Shown piece by piece: positions 53,598-63,872 of a stretch of 64,000 nt of DNA. How positions within the stretch are numbered: position 1 is the stretch's first letter; every line of letters starts with the position of its first letter. The position numbers were made by a program, and so were the translations under genes. This DNA comes from Kribbella aluminosa. Its GTDB lineage: Bacteria; Actinomycetota; Actinomycetes; Propionibacteriales; Kribbellaceae. The stretch covers positions 806,001 to 870,000 of the forward strand of contig NZ_JAGINT010000001.1 in the NCBI RefSeq assembly GCF_017876295.1. The letters are read 5' to 3'. The notes beneath the pieces were generated by a model, which searched no databases, was not told the origin of the DNA, and saw only the letters and a list, made by a program, of their open reading frames with translations.

Positions 53598-54257
53598 ATG
53601 TTGCTTGCCTTCGACACCTCGAGTGCTGCTGTCACCGTTGCGCTGGCCACGCCGGACGGGGAGATCGTCGAGTCGTCGACGACCGTGGACGCGTTGCGTC
53701 ACGGCGAGCTGCTTGCGCCTGCCATCGCGGCTGCGTTGGAGAGTGCCGGCGTGACGCCGCGCGATCTGACCGGGATCGCGGTGGGCGTCGGTCCTGGTCC
53801 GTTCACGGGGCTGCGGGTCGGGTTGGTGACCGCGCGGACGATGGGCGAAGTACTCGGGATCTCGGTTGCCGGGGTGTGCAGTCTCGACATTCTTGCGCGG
53901 CAGTCGGCGTTGACGCTGCCGGTCGCGGTCGCCACGGATGCGCGGCGCAAGGAGATCTACTGGGCGCTGTACGACGGTCCGGCCGCGGACGGGAGTCGTC
54001 GACGGCTGGAGGGACCGGCGGTGGACAAGCCTGCCGAGGTGGCCCACGTACTGTCCGGGCTGCCCGTGATCGGGCGTGGTGCGGTGCTGTACGGCGAGGT
54101 GCTGGGCGTGCCGGGTGACGATGTCCTGGAGTACCCGTCGGCCGAGGTACTGGCGACCGGCGTGGCCACTCGCACCCTCGAGGTCGTGGCGCCGGAGCCG
54201 CTGTACCTGCGGCGGCCGGATGTGACCATGTCCAGCGGGCCGAAGAGCGTCCTGTGA
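53598..54257 (+). CDS. tsaB: tRNA threonylcarbamoyladenosine biosynthesis protein TsaB
   Basis: A 219-residue ASKHA-fold protein that dimerizes with Tsa[37 protein letters not shown] and [16 protein letters not shown] are diagnostic. It starts one base after the tsaE stop and overlaps rimI by 4 bp (GTGA), so it is translationally coupled. Confidence 0.96.
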   Translation: MLLAFDTSSAAVTVALATPDGEIVESSTTVDALRHGELLAPAIAAALESAGVTPRDLTGIAVGVGPGPFTGLRVGLVTARTMGEVLGISVAGVCSLDILARQSALTLPVAVATDARRKEIYWALYDGPAADGSRRRLEGPAVDKPAEVAHVLSGLPVIGRGAVLYGEVLGVPGDDVLEYPSAEVLATGVATRTLEVVAPEPLYLRRPDVTMSSGPKSVL

Positions 54258-54706
54258 GACCAGCTGTCCGGGCGGCTGTCGCCGACGACCTGCCGGCGCT
54301 CGTGGCGCTGGACGAGGTGTGCTTCGGGTCGGGCGCGTGGGGCGAGGTGGCCTGGGCGGACGAGTTCGAGCGGTTGTCCGAGGACCGGGTGGTGCTGGTT
54401 GCGGACGAGGACTCGGTTGTTGCCGGGTACGTCGTACTGCTGCTGCCTCCGGTGGTCGAGGATGTGGTCGAGGTACTGCGGATCGCGGTGGCGCCGGCGG
54501 AGCGGCGTACGGGTGTCGGTGGGCAGTTGCTGACGATCGCCCTGGGACGGTGTGCCGGCCGGACCGTACTCCTGGAAGTTGCTGCGGGCAACGAGTCGGC
54601 GATCGGGCTGTACGCCGGGTTCGGGTTCGAGGAGATCAGCCGGCGGCGCGGATACTACGCGGGTGGCGAGGATGCGGTGATCATGCGGTGGCGGGAGGAA
54701 CAATGA
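54254..54706 (+). CDS. rimI: Ribosomal-protein-alanine N-acetyltransferase RimI
   Basis: A 150-residue GNAT protein. [20 protein letters not shown] carries the acetyl-CoA pyrophosphate loop, followed by [20 protein letters not shown] and [13 protein letters not shown], the RimI C-terminal pattern. It acetylates the N-terminus of bS18 and possibly other proteins. Starts with GTG overlapping the tsaB stop and overlaps tsaD by 4 bp. Confidence 0.93.
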   Translation: MRPAVRAAVADDLPALVALDEVCFGSGAWGEVAWADEFERLSEDRVVLVADEDSVVAGYVVLLLPPVVEDVVEVLRIAVAPAERRTGVGGQLLTIALGRCAGRTVLLEVAAGNESAIGLYAGFGFEEISRRRGYYAGGEDAVIMRWREEQ

Positions 54707-55749
54707 ACGAGCCTCTGATCCTCGGGATCGAGACGTCGTGCGACGAGACCGGGGTCGGGATCGTGCGGGGGCGGACGTTGCTCGCGGATGCGGTCGCGTC
54801 CAGCGTCGAGGAGCATGCCCGGTTCGGCGGCGTCGTACCCGAGGTGGCCAGTCGTGCGCATCTCGAGGCGATGGTGCCGACGATCCGCCGCGCCTGCGAG
54901 ACGGCCGGGATCACACCGGCCGACGTGGACGCGGTCGCCGTGACCAGCGGACCCGGTCTGGCCGGCGCGCTGCTGGTCGGCGTCGCCGCCGCGAAGGGCC
55001 TCGCGCTCTCGCTGGACAAGCCGATCTACGGCGTCAACCACCTGGCCGCGCACGTCGCCGTGGACACGCTGGAGCACGGCGAGCTGCCGAAGGGCTGCGT
55101 CGCGATGCTCGTCTCCGGCGGGCATTCCGCACTGCTCGCGGTCCATGACATTACCGACGGCGTCGTACCGATGGGCAGCACCATCGACGACGCCGCGGGC
55201 GAGGCGTTCGACAAGGTCGCGCGCGTGCTCGGGCTGCCGTTCCCGGGTGGTCCGTGGATCGACAAGGCGGCGCGGGACGGCGACCGGCTGTACGTGCGGT
55301 TCCCGCGCGGGCTGACGTCCCAGCGCGACCTCGAGCGGCACCGGTTCGACTTCTCGTTCTCCGGGTTGAAGACCGCGGTCGCGCGCTGGGTCGAGGCCAA
55401 GCGGCGCGACGGCGAGGACGTACCGGTGAACCACGTCGCCGCGGCCTTCCAGGAGGCGGTCTGCGACGTACTGACGCGGAAGGCGATCGACGCCTGCAAG
55501 GACCGCGGGTTCGAGCACCTGCTGATCGGCGGCGGCGTCGCGGCGAACTCGCGGCTCCGGGCGATGGCCGAGGAACGCGCGGCCGCGGCCGGGATCACCG
55601 TCCGGGTGCCGCGCCCCGGCCTGTGCACGGACAACGGCGCGATGGTCGCCGCCCTCGGCTCCGAACTCGTCCGCGCCGGCCGTGCTCCGTCGCCGCTGGA
55701 CCTTCCCGCCGACTCGTCGATGCCGATCACGGAGGTACTCAACAGATGA
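54703..55749 (+). CDS. tsaD: tRNA N6-threonylcarbamoyladenosine synthase TsaD
   Basis: A 348-residue metalloprotein catalysing the final transfer of the threonylcarbamoyl group to A37. [18 protein letters not shown], the iron-binding [13 protein letters not shown] (two His), [40 protein letters not shown] and [11 protein letters not shown], and [12 protein letters not shown] are all present. ATG at 54703 overlaps rimI by 4 bp, with GGGAGGAA upstream. Completes tsaE-tsaB-rimI-tsaD. Confidence 0.97.
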   Translation: MNEPLILGIETSCDETGVGIVRGRTLLADAVASSVEEHARFGGVVPEVASRAHLEAMVPTIRRACETAGITPADVDAVAVTSGPGLAGALLVGVAAAKGLALSLDKPIYGVNHLAAHVAVDTLEHGELPKGCVAMLVSGGHSALLAVHDITDGVVPMGSTIDDAAGEAFDKVARVLGLPFPGGPWIDKAARDGDRLYVRFPRGLTSQRDLERHRFDFSFSGLKTAVARWVEAKRRDGEDVPVNHVAAAFQEAVCDVLTRKAIDACKDRGFEHLLIGGGVAANSRLRAMAEERAAAAGITVRVPRPGLCTDNGAMVAALGSELVRAGRAPSPLDLPADSSMPITEVLNR

Positions 55750-56192
55750 AGTGGACCGGGCCGGAGGGTTTCGAGGCCGACGACGACGCCGAGCGCATCG
55801 ACCCCGCCGTCGTCCAGGGATTCCTGAGTACGTCGTACTGGGCGGAGGGGATCCCGCGCGAGGTGGTGGAGCGCGCGATCGCGGGCTCTCTGAATCTCGG
55901 GGTGTACGACGCGACCGGCGCGATGGTCGGGTACGCGAGGATGGTGACGGACCGGGCCACGTTCGCGTGGCTGGCCGATGTGTTCGTCCTGGAGTCCCAC
56001 CGCGGCCACGGGCTCGGGCGGTTCGTCGTGTCGACGCTGCTGGAGCATCCGGACCTGAAGGGCCTGCGGCAGATCCTGCTGGCGACTGCCGACGCACACG
56101 AGCTGTACCGCTCGTACGGCTTCACCGAGACGCCGCCCGGCCGGATGATGGCGATCCGTAAGAAGTCGGCCGAGCTCTACGCGCAGCCGTGA
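55746..56192 (+). CDS. GNAT-family N-acetyltransferase
   Basis: A 148-residue acetyltransferase. [20 protein letters not shown] contains the acetyl-CoA motif (RGHGLG), then [36 protein letters not shown] near the N-terminus is typical of the YjdJ/aac-like small GNATs. ATG overlaps the tsaD stop by 4 bp, so it is coexpressed with the t6A genes, and it overlaps the next gene by 4 bp. The substrate is unknown. Confidence 0.9.
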   Translation: MKWTGPEGFEADDDAERIDPAVVQGFLSTSYWAEGIPREVVERAIAGSLNLGVYDATGAMVGYARMVTDRATFAWLADVFVLESHRGHGLGRFVVSTLLEHPDLKGLRQILLATADAHELYRSYGFTETPPGRMMAIRKKSAELYAQP

Positions 56193-56902
56193 GGCGTCCG
56201 GGTGTCGACCTCGTCCGGCACCCGGCGGGGGCGACTGAGCTCGTGCTGCTGGCGCACGGCGGCGAGGAACGCTCGAAGGCCGACCCACACCTGTGGCGCC
56301 CGGCGCTGCTCCGCATGTGGCCGTTCGCCATGGCGGCGCGGTGGGCCGCACCGGACGCCGCGATCGGGTTCGCCCGCTACCGCTTCCGGGGCTGGAACGA
56401 CGCCGGCGACCCGGCCGTCGACCTGCGCGCGGTCCTGGACGAACTGCCGTACGAGCGGGTGTTGCTGATCGGGCACTCGATGGGCGGCCGCGCGGTGGTT
56501 GCCGTCGGCGACCATCCACGGGTGGCGGGAGTACTCGCGCTGGCGCCGTGGCTCCCACCCGGCGAGCCCCTCGTCGCGCTCCGCCCACCCGTCACCTTCG
56601 TCCACGGCGCCGACGACACGATGACCGATCCGGCGGCCACGGCGGCGTACGCGGCCCGTCTGCGAGCGGCCGGCGTGCTGGTGACGACGTACGCGCTGGC
56701 CGGCGAAGGCCACGCGATGCTGAAACGCCCGAAGGACTGGAACCGCCTGGTGACCGAGTTCGTCCGCGGCGACGCGACCGGAGGCGGCGACGAGCACCTG
56801 CCGGCGGCGGGCGCGCAGGTGGTGTCGGCCGTGGCCGAGATCGCGACCACCCGCTTCCGGCTGCCGGTGAAGGAGCGGTTTCGGGCAGAGGCCTGGGGGT
56901 GA
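56189..56902 (+). CDS. Alpha/beta hydrolase
   Basis: A 237-residue protein. ATELVLLAHGGEERSKADPH has the oxyanion-hole strand, VLLIGHSMGGRAVVAV the nucleophile Ser, VTFVHGADDTMTDPAAT the acid and GEGHAMLKRPKDWNRLV the catalytic His, a full triad of the dienelactone-hydrolase type. GTG start overlapping the GNAT gene. The substrate is unknown. Confidence 0.88.
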   Translation: MRRPGVDLVRHPAGATELVLLAHGGEERSKADPHLWRPALLRMWPFAMAARWAAPDAAIGFARYRFRGWNDAGDPAVDLRAVLDELPYERVLLIGHSMGGRAVVAVGDHPRVAGVLALAPWLPPGEPLVALRPPVTFVHGADDTMTDPAATAAYAARLRAAGVLVTTYALAGEGHAMLKRPKDWNRLVTEFVRGDATGGGDEHLPAAGAQVVSAVAEIATTRFRLPVKERFRAEAWG

Positions 56903-56991
56903 GGCGCACCGCTTGCTCCCCAGGCGAACGGTCAGCGGCCAACCGGTTCCGGTCCCAGCCTGACCAACGCAGATGAACGTGCGGTGACGGT

Positions 56992-57081
56992 TTAGTGGCG
57001 GGTCTCCGGGGAGCGCAGCAACGGACGCAGCACCTCGTCCGTCGGCAAGTCGCCCGGAGACCCGCACGCAGGGTCGATCAT
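56992..57081 (-). CDS. Candidate leaderless 29-codon small ORF
   Basis: The reverse strand reads ATG at 57081 to TAA at 56994-56992, giving 29 residues that begin MIDPACGSPG and end LLRSPETRH. A -10-like TACATT (57094-57089, reverse strand) ends seven bases before the A of the ATG, the spacing of a leaderless transcript. The start codon lies inside a LexA-like palindrome. I do not recognise the peptide. The same DNA forms a nested hairpin, so it may instead be a non-coding structure. Low certainty. Confidence 0.35.
   Translation of the reverse strand: MIDPACGSPGDLPTDEVLRPLLRSPETRH
56998..57065. terminator. Nested hairpin between convergent genes
   Basis: The outer stem GCGGGTCTCCGGG (56998-57010) pairs over 13 bp with CCCGGAGACCCGC (57053-57065). 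The inner stem ACGGACG (57021-57027) pairs with CGTCCGT (57036-57042). It lies between the hydrolase and the THUMP-like methyltransferase genes and could be a bidirectional terminator, or the body of a small RNA. Confidence 0.5.
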
Positions 57082-57089
57082 ATGTTCGA
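57074..57089. promoter_or_regulatory. LexA SOS-box-like palindrome
   Basis: TCGATC-ATAT-GTTCGA matches the actinobacterial LexA consensus TCGAAC-N4-GTTCGA at 11 of 12 conserved positions. It has no large gene immediately downstream in either direction, only the 29-codon ORF that starts within it. Confidence 0.45.
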
Positions 57090-57113
57090 ATGTAGCTCAA
57101 GCGCAAGTGTTGC

Positions 57114-58274
57114 CTACCAGGTGGTGCTGACCCTGCGGCAGGAGTATGCGACCGCGTCGCGGCCGATGCGTGTGACGATCAGCGTCGCCGCCGCGGACCC
57201 CTTCGGCGCGAGCTTCTTCCGCAGGTGGGCCGGGTCCAGATCGACGCCGCGCTTCTTGATCTCCAGCGTGCCGATGCCCTGACCACGGACCCACGCACGG
57301 AGGGCCTTCTCCTTGTAGGGCAGCTCTTCCAGGACTTCGTACGCCGACGCGAGCGGAGTGCCGACGTACTGCGGTGCCGTGACGTAGGCGATGCGCGGAT
57401 CCAGCAGCCACCCGTCGACGGCGGCGGCCACCGCGGTGACCAGGCCGGCCCGGACGACGGCGCCGTCGGGTTCGTAGATGTACTGCCCGACCGGACCCGC
57501 GTCCGCCTCCGGTGCGTGCGTGACGGTCGCACCGCCCGGTAGGAGCGTCGCGCGGCGCGGCGTACCGCCGTACAGCTCGCCGGACCAGAGTGCGGCCTCC
57601 TTCACCTCGCCGGCGTCACTGATCCACTCGGCCTCCACGCCGTCCGGGATCGCGTCGTGCGGGATGCCGGGCGCGACCTTCACGCACGCGGTCCGCTCCA
57701 GCAGGCCGGTCACGAACGACCACGGCGGCGAGTAGGCGTTGTGGTCGAACACGCGCCGCCCGTCAGCACGTCGCGCGGGGTCCGCGAAGATCACGTCGTA
57801 CGGCGTGGGGTCGGTGGACTCGGCGTCGCCCACCAGTACGTCGCCTGGCAGGTCCAGCGCGGCCAGGTTGGCGCGGGCGGTGGCTGCTGTCTCCGGGTCG
57901 CGTTCTACGCCGGTGACTCGTAGTCCGGCGCGCGCGGCGGTGATGAGGTCGCCGCCGATACCGCATCCCAGATCGACGACTGTGGCGCCGGGCACAGCTG
58001 TTGCCAGGCGTTCGGCGCGGTGGGTGCCCACCGTGGTGCGGGTGGCCTGCTCCAAGCCGTCCGGTGTGAAGTACATGCGTTCCGCATCGGGGCCGAACTT
58101 GGCGACGGCACGGCGGCGCAGGGCGGCTTGGGTGACCGCAGCCGTGACAAGTGCCGCGTCGTACCGGCGTCTGAGCTTCTCCACCAGTTGCAGCTCGCCG
58201 CCGGGGCGGAACTCGGCGCACGCGGCGGCCAGTACCTCACCGCCCGGCCCGTCGAGCAACGCAGAAACAGTCAC
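57114..58274 (-). CDS. Class I SAM methyltransferase with THUMP-like domain
   Basis: A 386-residue protein. The central methyltransferase motif VVDLGCGIGGDLITAARAGL (about residues 98-117) is followed by GVERDPETAATARANL and the DPARR segment FADPARRADGRRVFD. The C-terminal region (AWVRGQGIGTLEIKKRG, DPAHLRKKL) is the THUMP-like domain. This actinobacterial family is thought to act on RNA; the exact substrate is not known. Opposite in direction to the groES operon and sharing its upstream region. Confidence 0.88.
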   Translation of the reverse strand: MTVSALLDGPGGEVLAAACAEFRPGGELQLVEKLRRRYDAALVTAAVTQAALRRRAVAKFGPDAERMYFTPDGLEQATRTTVGTHRAERLATAVPGATVVDLGCGIGGDLITAARAGLRVTGVERDPETAATARANLAALDLPGDVLVGDAESTDPTPYDVIFADPARRADGRRVFDHNAYSPPWSFVTGLLERTACVKVAPGIPHDAIPDGVEAEWISDAGEVKEAALWSGELYGGTPRRATLLPGGATVTHAPEADAGPVGQYIYEPDGAVVRAGLVTAVAAAVDGWLLDPRIAYVTAPQYVGTPLASAYEVLEELPYKEKALRAWVRGQGIGTLEIKKRGVDLDPAHLRKKLAPKGSAAATLIVTRIGRDAVAYSCRRVSTTW

Positions 58275-58333
58275 TCCGGCAACTCTAGAGGGACCTGCTC
58301 CGACTGCGGGTTATGCCTCAGACTGAGATTCGT

Positions 58334-58360
58334 TTGGCACTCGAGTTGACCGAGTGCTAA
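58334..58360. promoter_or_regulatory. CIRCE element (HrcA operator)
   Basis: TTGGCACTC-N9-GAGTGCTAA differs from the CIRCE consensus TTAGCACTC-N9-GAGTGCTAA at one base. It overlaps the -35 region of the groES promoter, the usual way HrcA represses groESL. Confidence 0.92.
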
Positions 58361-58374
58361 TCGCGGCCTAGATT
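58346..58374 (+). promoter_or_regulatory. groES-groEL promoter
   Basis: TTGACC (58346-58351) and TAGATT (58369-58374) are 17 bp apart, a good housekeeping promoter overlapped by the CIRCE element. Confidence 0.75.
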
Positions 58375-58379
58375 CGGTG

Positions 58380-58406
58380 TTGGCACTCTCCGTGGGAGGG
58401 TGCCAG
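58380..58406. promoter_or_regulatory. Second, degenerate CIRCE-like element
   Basis: TTGGCACTC-N9-GGGTGCCAG has an intact left arm identical to the first CIRCE and a right arm matching at 6 of 9 positions. It lies just downstream of the -10, where a bound HrcA would block transcription. Two CIRCE copies are common in actinobacterial groESL promoters. Confidence 0.65.
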
Positions 58407-58489
58407 CGGTCCGGCCTCTGACCCCCGCGACGGCAGGGGAGCGCGACCACATGCCACAGACAAGCGAATTCGACCGTGGAGGTCAGCAA

Positions 58490-60551
<2,062 letters not shown>

Positions 60552-60585
60552 TCCTCAGGTCGTAGTTCGACAGCACAGCACACAC

Positions 60586-60620
60586 AGCACCGCCCGGCAG
60601 CCCCGCTGCCGGGCGGTGCT
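60586..60620 (+). terminator. Terminator after groEL1
   Basis: AGCACCGCCCGGCAG (60586-60600) pairs over 15 bp with CTGCCGGGCGGTGCT (60606-60620) around a 5-nt loop. It ends the groESL operon. Confidence 0.85.
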
Positions 60621-60665
60621 CTGCTGTACGGCGACCTGTTGGCGGGCGGGTAGGCCGCCGCGGCT

Positions 60666-60723
60666 GGGGTCCGGAGACAGGTAATGGTGTCTGGAGACAG
60701 GCAATAACCTGTTTCCAGACCCC
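60666..60723. repeat. 20-bp dispersed repeat, three copies (two direct, one inverted)
   Basis: Copies at 60666-60685 (GGGGTCCGGAGACAGGTAAT), 60686-60705 (GGTGTCTGGAGACAGGCAAT) and, on the reverse strand, 60723-60704 (GGGGTCTGGAAACAGGTTAT). The first and third can pair into a long imperfect hairpin. A fourth copy is at 29924-29943. Confidence 0.7.
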
Positions 60724-60782
60724 GGTGCTTGTCGTCAGCCGCCGTTGGCGGCGGGTCGGTCGGCGTCTGGTGGAATGGGCGG

Positions 60783-61331
60783 GTGCTGATTCGTGAGCGG
60801 CGTGACGAGGACCTGTCGGTGTGTGTCGAACTGTTGCGTGCTGTGCACGAACAAGCCGGGTATCCGGTCAACTGGCCCGCGGATCCGGGGCTGTGGCTGA
60901 CGCCGGAGGCCGCGCTGGGATGTTGGGTCGCGGTGGACGGCGAGCGGGTTGTCGGGCATGTCGTGCTGACGGGCGTGGACGAGCCGGCCGGCGTGGGGAT
61001 GGGCGGGGACGAGCGGGCCGGCGTGGAGCTGGGCGGGGACGAGCGGGCCGGTGTGGGGATGGGCGGGGCCCGGCGGGCCGAGGTGGAGCGGTTGTTCGTG
61101 GATCCGGCGGCGACCGGGCGGGGGACCGGGCGGCAGCTGCTCGACCATTGTGTGACCGTGGCCGCCGGGCTCGGGCGGGAGCTGTCGCTGGAGGTCGTGG
61201 ACAACCGCGGCGCCGCCGAACGCCTGTACCGCCGGGCCGGCTGGACCGAGACGGGCCGCACTCCGATCGACTGGGGCGGCGTACACGCCACCGAACTGAT
61301 CCGCTTCAGCGCACCCGGGTCCCGCGCGTGA
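60783..61331 (+). CDS. GNAT-family acetyltransferase with internal tandem repeat
   Basis: A 182-residue GNAT protein. VLIRERRDEDLSVCVELLRA at the N-terminus, RLFVDPAATGRGTGRQLLDH as the acetyl-CoA loop, then DNRGAAERLYRRAGWTETGR. Between strands 3 and 4 (about residues 66-95) lie three copies of a 10-residue unit DE(R/P)AGV(G/E)(M/L)GG encoded by 30-bp tandem DNA repeats. GTG at 60783 is preferred to an upstream in-frame start because it begins at the first beta strand. Confidence 0.85.
   Translation: MLIRERRDEDLSVCVELLRAVHEQAGYPVNWPADPGLWLTPEAALGCWVAVDGERVVGHVVLTGVDEPAGVGMGGDERAGVELGGDERAGVGMGGARRAEVERLFVDPAATGRGTGRQLLDHCVTVAAGLGRELSLEVVDNRGAAERLYRRAGWTETGRTPIDWGGVHATELIRFSAPGSRA
60978..61067. 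repeat. 3 x 30-bp tandem repeat inside the GNAT gene
   Basis: Units at 60978-61007, 61008-61037 and 61038-61067, nearly identical, each encoding DE(R/P)AGV..GG. A fourth decayed unit follows. The reading frame is kept because the unit is a multiple of three. Confidence 0.9.
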
Positions 61332-61611
61332 CGCTCGGCTGACCGGGAACCGGATCGCGGAGATCGGGCGGACGTGACGTCGTCGTCGCCGGCCACCACG
61401 GCCCCGGACTGCGTGCCGGCGACATCTCCACCTCGTACGCCGTCAGCACCCGCATTACCGCGACGCAGCCCGCGGTGAGGTAGCCAACCCGCCAGTAGTG
61501 ACAGATTGTGATCAAAACAAGGGCTTGACCTTGAGTTGACACTAGGCAACCAGAGATGAGGGCCGTAGCATCTTCCAGGCTGACCGGTCTGAAATCACGA
61601 GGGGGCGAGGG
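61332..61611. other. 280-bp intergenic region before sigD
   Basis: No credible gene. The AT-richer second half (61500-61600) should hold the sigD promoter and contains TTGACC (61525-61530) and TTGACA (61536-61541), but no well-spaced -10 for either; TAGCAT at 61566-61571 is 24 bp from the latter. Confidence 0.5.
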
Positions 61612-62235
61612 GTGACAGAGGTCAAAGTGCCTGACACCCACGACCGGGTCGAGCTCAGGGATCTTGCCGCGCTGGCCGGCGACGGGGACCGTACAGCTCT
61701 CAATGACCTGCTGACCAGGGTGCGCGCTGTGGCGCACCGTTACGTACGGTCCCGTCTGTGGACCTATCCGGGCGGCGCCGACATGGTCGACGACGTCGCT
61801 CAAGAGGTTTGTGTCGCGGTATTCGGCGCGCTGGGCCGGTACCGCGACGAGGGGAGGCCTTTCGAGGCTTTCGTCTACGGCATCGCCGCCCGCAAGGTCG
61901 CCGATGCCCAGCGCGCGTTCGCGGTCGCCGACGTTTCGACGCCGGACCTGCCGGACGGCGCGGACGAGTCACCGACGCCTGAGGAGCGTGCGGTCCGGCA
62001 CTCGGAGATCCAGCATGCCATCGGCCTGCTGGACCGGTTGCCGGTGAAGCTGCGCGAGATCCTCCGTCTGCGCGTCGTTGCGGGGATGTCAGCCGAGGAG
62101 ACCGGCCGGGCACTGGGAATGACACCGGGGGCGGTGAGGGTCGCACAGCATCGGGCGTTGATCGCGCTCAGGGGGTTTGTGGGGCATGAAACACAGCTGG
62201 AACGAGGAAGAGCAGGGGAGGGGCATCATGGCTGA
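61612..62235 (+). CDS. sigD: RNA polymerase sigma factor SigD/ShbA-type
   Basis: A 207-residue sigma-70 protein with region 2 (LLTRVRAVAHRYVRSRLWTY, DDVAQEVCVAVFGALGRYRD) and region 4 (LLDRLPVKLREILRLRVVAG, SAEETGRALGMTPGAVRVAQ). Position between groEL1 and guaB, with an RsdA-like gene overlapping it by 8 bp, is the same as M. tuberculosis sigD and Streptomyces shbA. In Streptomyces this sigma drives the principal sigma gene hrdB. GTG start behind GGGCGAGGG. Confidence 0.9.
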   Translation: MTEVKVPDTHDRVELRDLAALAGDGDRTALNDLLTRVRAVAHRYVRSRLWTYPGGADMVDDVAQEVCVAVFGALGRYRDEGRPFEAFVYGIAARKVADAQRAFAVADVSTPDLPDGADESPTPEERAVRHSEIQHAIGLLDRLPVKLREILRLRVVAGMSAEETGRALGMTPGAVRVAQHRALIALRGFVGHETQLERGRAGEGHHG

Positions 62236-63742
62236 CCGGTTCAACCTGGACGCGATCGAGGCCGATGACGCGCTGCTCGATCTGCTTGCCGCTGGTGGGG
62301 AGACGGCCCGTGCCGCGGGTGCGGACGACCCGGCCGTCGCGCTGCTGGCCGAACTGCGGCTGGCCGTGGAGGTCGAGGACGAGCTCCCCGTGGAGACCAT
62401 CGACGACCCGGAGAGCTTCCTGGCGCGTTGCGCCGCGCTGAACCCGATCACCGACCCGCTGGCCCGCAAGGTGGCCACCCGGGGTCTGGTGTTCGGTGTC
62501 GCCGCGGTGGCCGCGCTGTCGGTGTCCGGGGTGGCCGCGGCGGTCACCGGGGACCCGTTGTCGCCGTACGAGAAGGTCATCGAGAAGATGGTCGACGCGG
62601 TCCGCCCGCAGACCAGCTTCCCGAAGCAGGACCTGGACGGCCTGCCAGTAATGGACCGGCAGAAGATCGTCAAGGTCGGCAAGGACTTCCAGGCCAAGGT
62701 CAGGGTGGAGCACGCCGGCTCGAACGGGACCGGCGACAACTCCGGCAACGACACCCCGCAGGCGCGGGGCAACGTCACGCTTCCGCCGTTGCCGCTGGTG
62801 GAGAAGCCGATGGTGATTCCGCTGCCGCCTGAGCAGCAGAAGCCGCAGGACCTGGTCACCGACAACGGCGGCATCAAGACCACGCCGGAGCCGTCCGGGA
62901 CCAAGACGACGACGCCGTCGGACACCAAGACCGACACGCCGACCAGCGAGCCGACCGGTACGCCGACGGACAAACCGACCGGTACGCCGACGGATCCGCC
63001 GTCGACACCGACCGACACCACCGGTACGCCGACGCCGACCCCGACGGACACCACCACCACGACGCCACCGGCGAACGTGGACAACGGGTCCACCGGCACC
63101 GGCGGCACGGGTACGACGGACCCGACCACCGCGCCGACCGGCGACTCCGGCACGGGTCAGCCCGCGGCCGGCGCGACGGACGGCACCGGCACGACCGGCG
63201 GGACCGGGACCAGCGGCGGCACCGGGACCACCACGCCGCCGGCCGGTGACACGAGCGGTACGGGCGGCACCGGCTCCACCGGGACAGGTTCGACCGGGAC
63301 CGGGACGACCACCCCGGGTGACGGCGCGACGACAGTCCCGAACGTGCTCGGCGACGTGCTCGACATCACGCTCGGCGCCGTGCCCGTCGACGTACTGCCG
63401 ACGCCGACCGGCCAGCCGCCCACGCTGGACAGCGCCCAGCAGTACTTCGGCCAGTCGGACGCGACCGCCAAGTCGGCGGCCGCCGGCAAGCCCGCGCCTG
63501 CGAAGACCGCGAAGGGCAGGGCGAAGGCCAAGTCGGCCGCCGGGACCAAGGCCGCGAAGCACTCCAGCGGCAAGGTCAGCACCGGCTCGGTCCGGAAGGC
63601 CTACGCCAAGGGCAAGCACTCCACCGGTGACTATCCCGAGGGCAAGCACGCCGCGATCGCCCAGACGCACGGCTCCACCGACGAGACCGTGCTGCTGACG
63701 ATCCTCGGCATCGTGAACACGCCGCTGCTCGAGAACAAGTAA
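62228..63742 (+). CDS. rsdA: RsdA-like membrane anti-sigma-D factor with Pro/Thr-rich stalk
   Basis: A 504-residue type II-like membrane protein. Residues ~1-25 (DAIEADDALLDLLAAGGE) match the short sigma-binding motif of RsdA (D-ALLDxLA). Membrane helix about residues 84-107 (TRGLVFGVAAVAALSVSGVA). The extracytoplasmic part has a Pro/Thr/Gly/Asp low-complexity stalk (about 215-375, TPTDKPTGTPTD style) and a Lys-rich C-terminus (KTAKGRAKAKSAAGTKAAKH). It should hold SigD inactive until proteolysis. ATG at 62228 with GGGGAGGGG upstream. Confidence 0.88.
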   Translation: MADRFNLDAIEADDALLDLLAAGGETARAAGADDPAVALLAELRLAVEVEDELPVETIDDPESFLARCAALNPITDPLARKVATRGLVFGVAAVAALSVSGVAAAVTGDPLSPYEKVIEKMVDAVRPQTSFPKQDLDGLPVMDRQKIVKVGKDFQAKVRVEHAGSNGTGDNSGNDTPQARGNVTLPPLPLVEKPMVIPLPPEQQKPQDLVTDNGGIKTTPEPSGTKTTTPSDTKTDTPTSEPTGTPTDKPTGTPTDPPSTPTDTTGTPTPTPTDTTTTTPPANVDNGSTGTGGTGTTDPTTAPTGDSGTGQPAAGATDGTGTTGGTGTSGGTGTTTPPAGDTSGTGGTGSTGTGSTGTGTTTPGDGATTVPNVLGDVLDITLGAVPVDVLPTPTGQPPTLDSAQQYFGQSDATAKSAAAGKPAPAKTAKGRAKAKSAAGTKAAKHSSGKVSTGSVRKAYAKGKHSTGDYPEGKHAAIAQTHGSTDETVLLTILGIVNTPLLENK

Positions 63743-63756
63743 CCGGCCGCTCGCCG

Positions 63757-63785
63757 ACCGCCCGCCGCGAATCGTGGCGGGCGGT
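63757..63785 (+). terminator. Terminator after rsdA
   Basis: ACCGCCCGCC (63757-63766) pairs over 10 bp with GGCGGGCGGT (63776-63785) around a 9-nt loop, 14 bp after the rsdA stop. Confidence 0.7.
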
Positions 63786-63872
63786 GGCCTGTGGACGGCG
63801 GATTCGGGGCTCTGTTGCGGCGCGGATAGGATGGGGTTCCGTTCTCGCCGTACAAAGGTGCACGTTTTCCCC

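Noticed and set aside
62880..63320. Short repeated DNA units that could be taken for a CRISPR array
   Set aside because: The repeats are in-frame Thr/Pro/Gly codons of the rsdA-like stalk, with no constant direct repeat or unique spacers and no cas genes.
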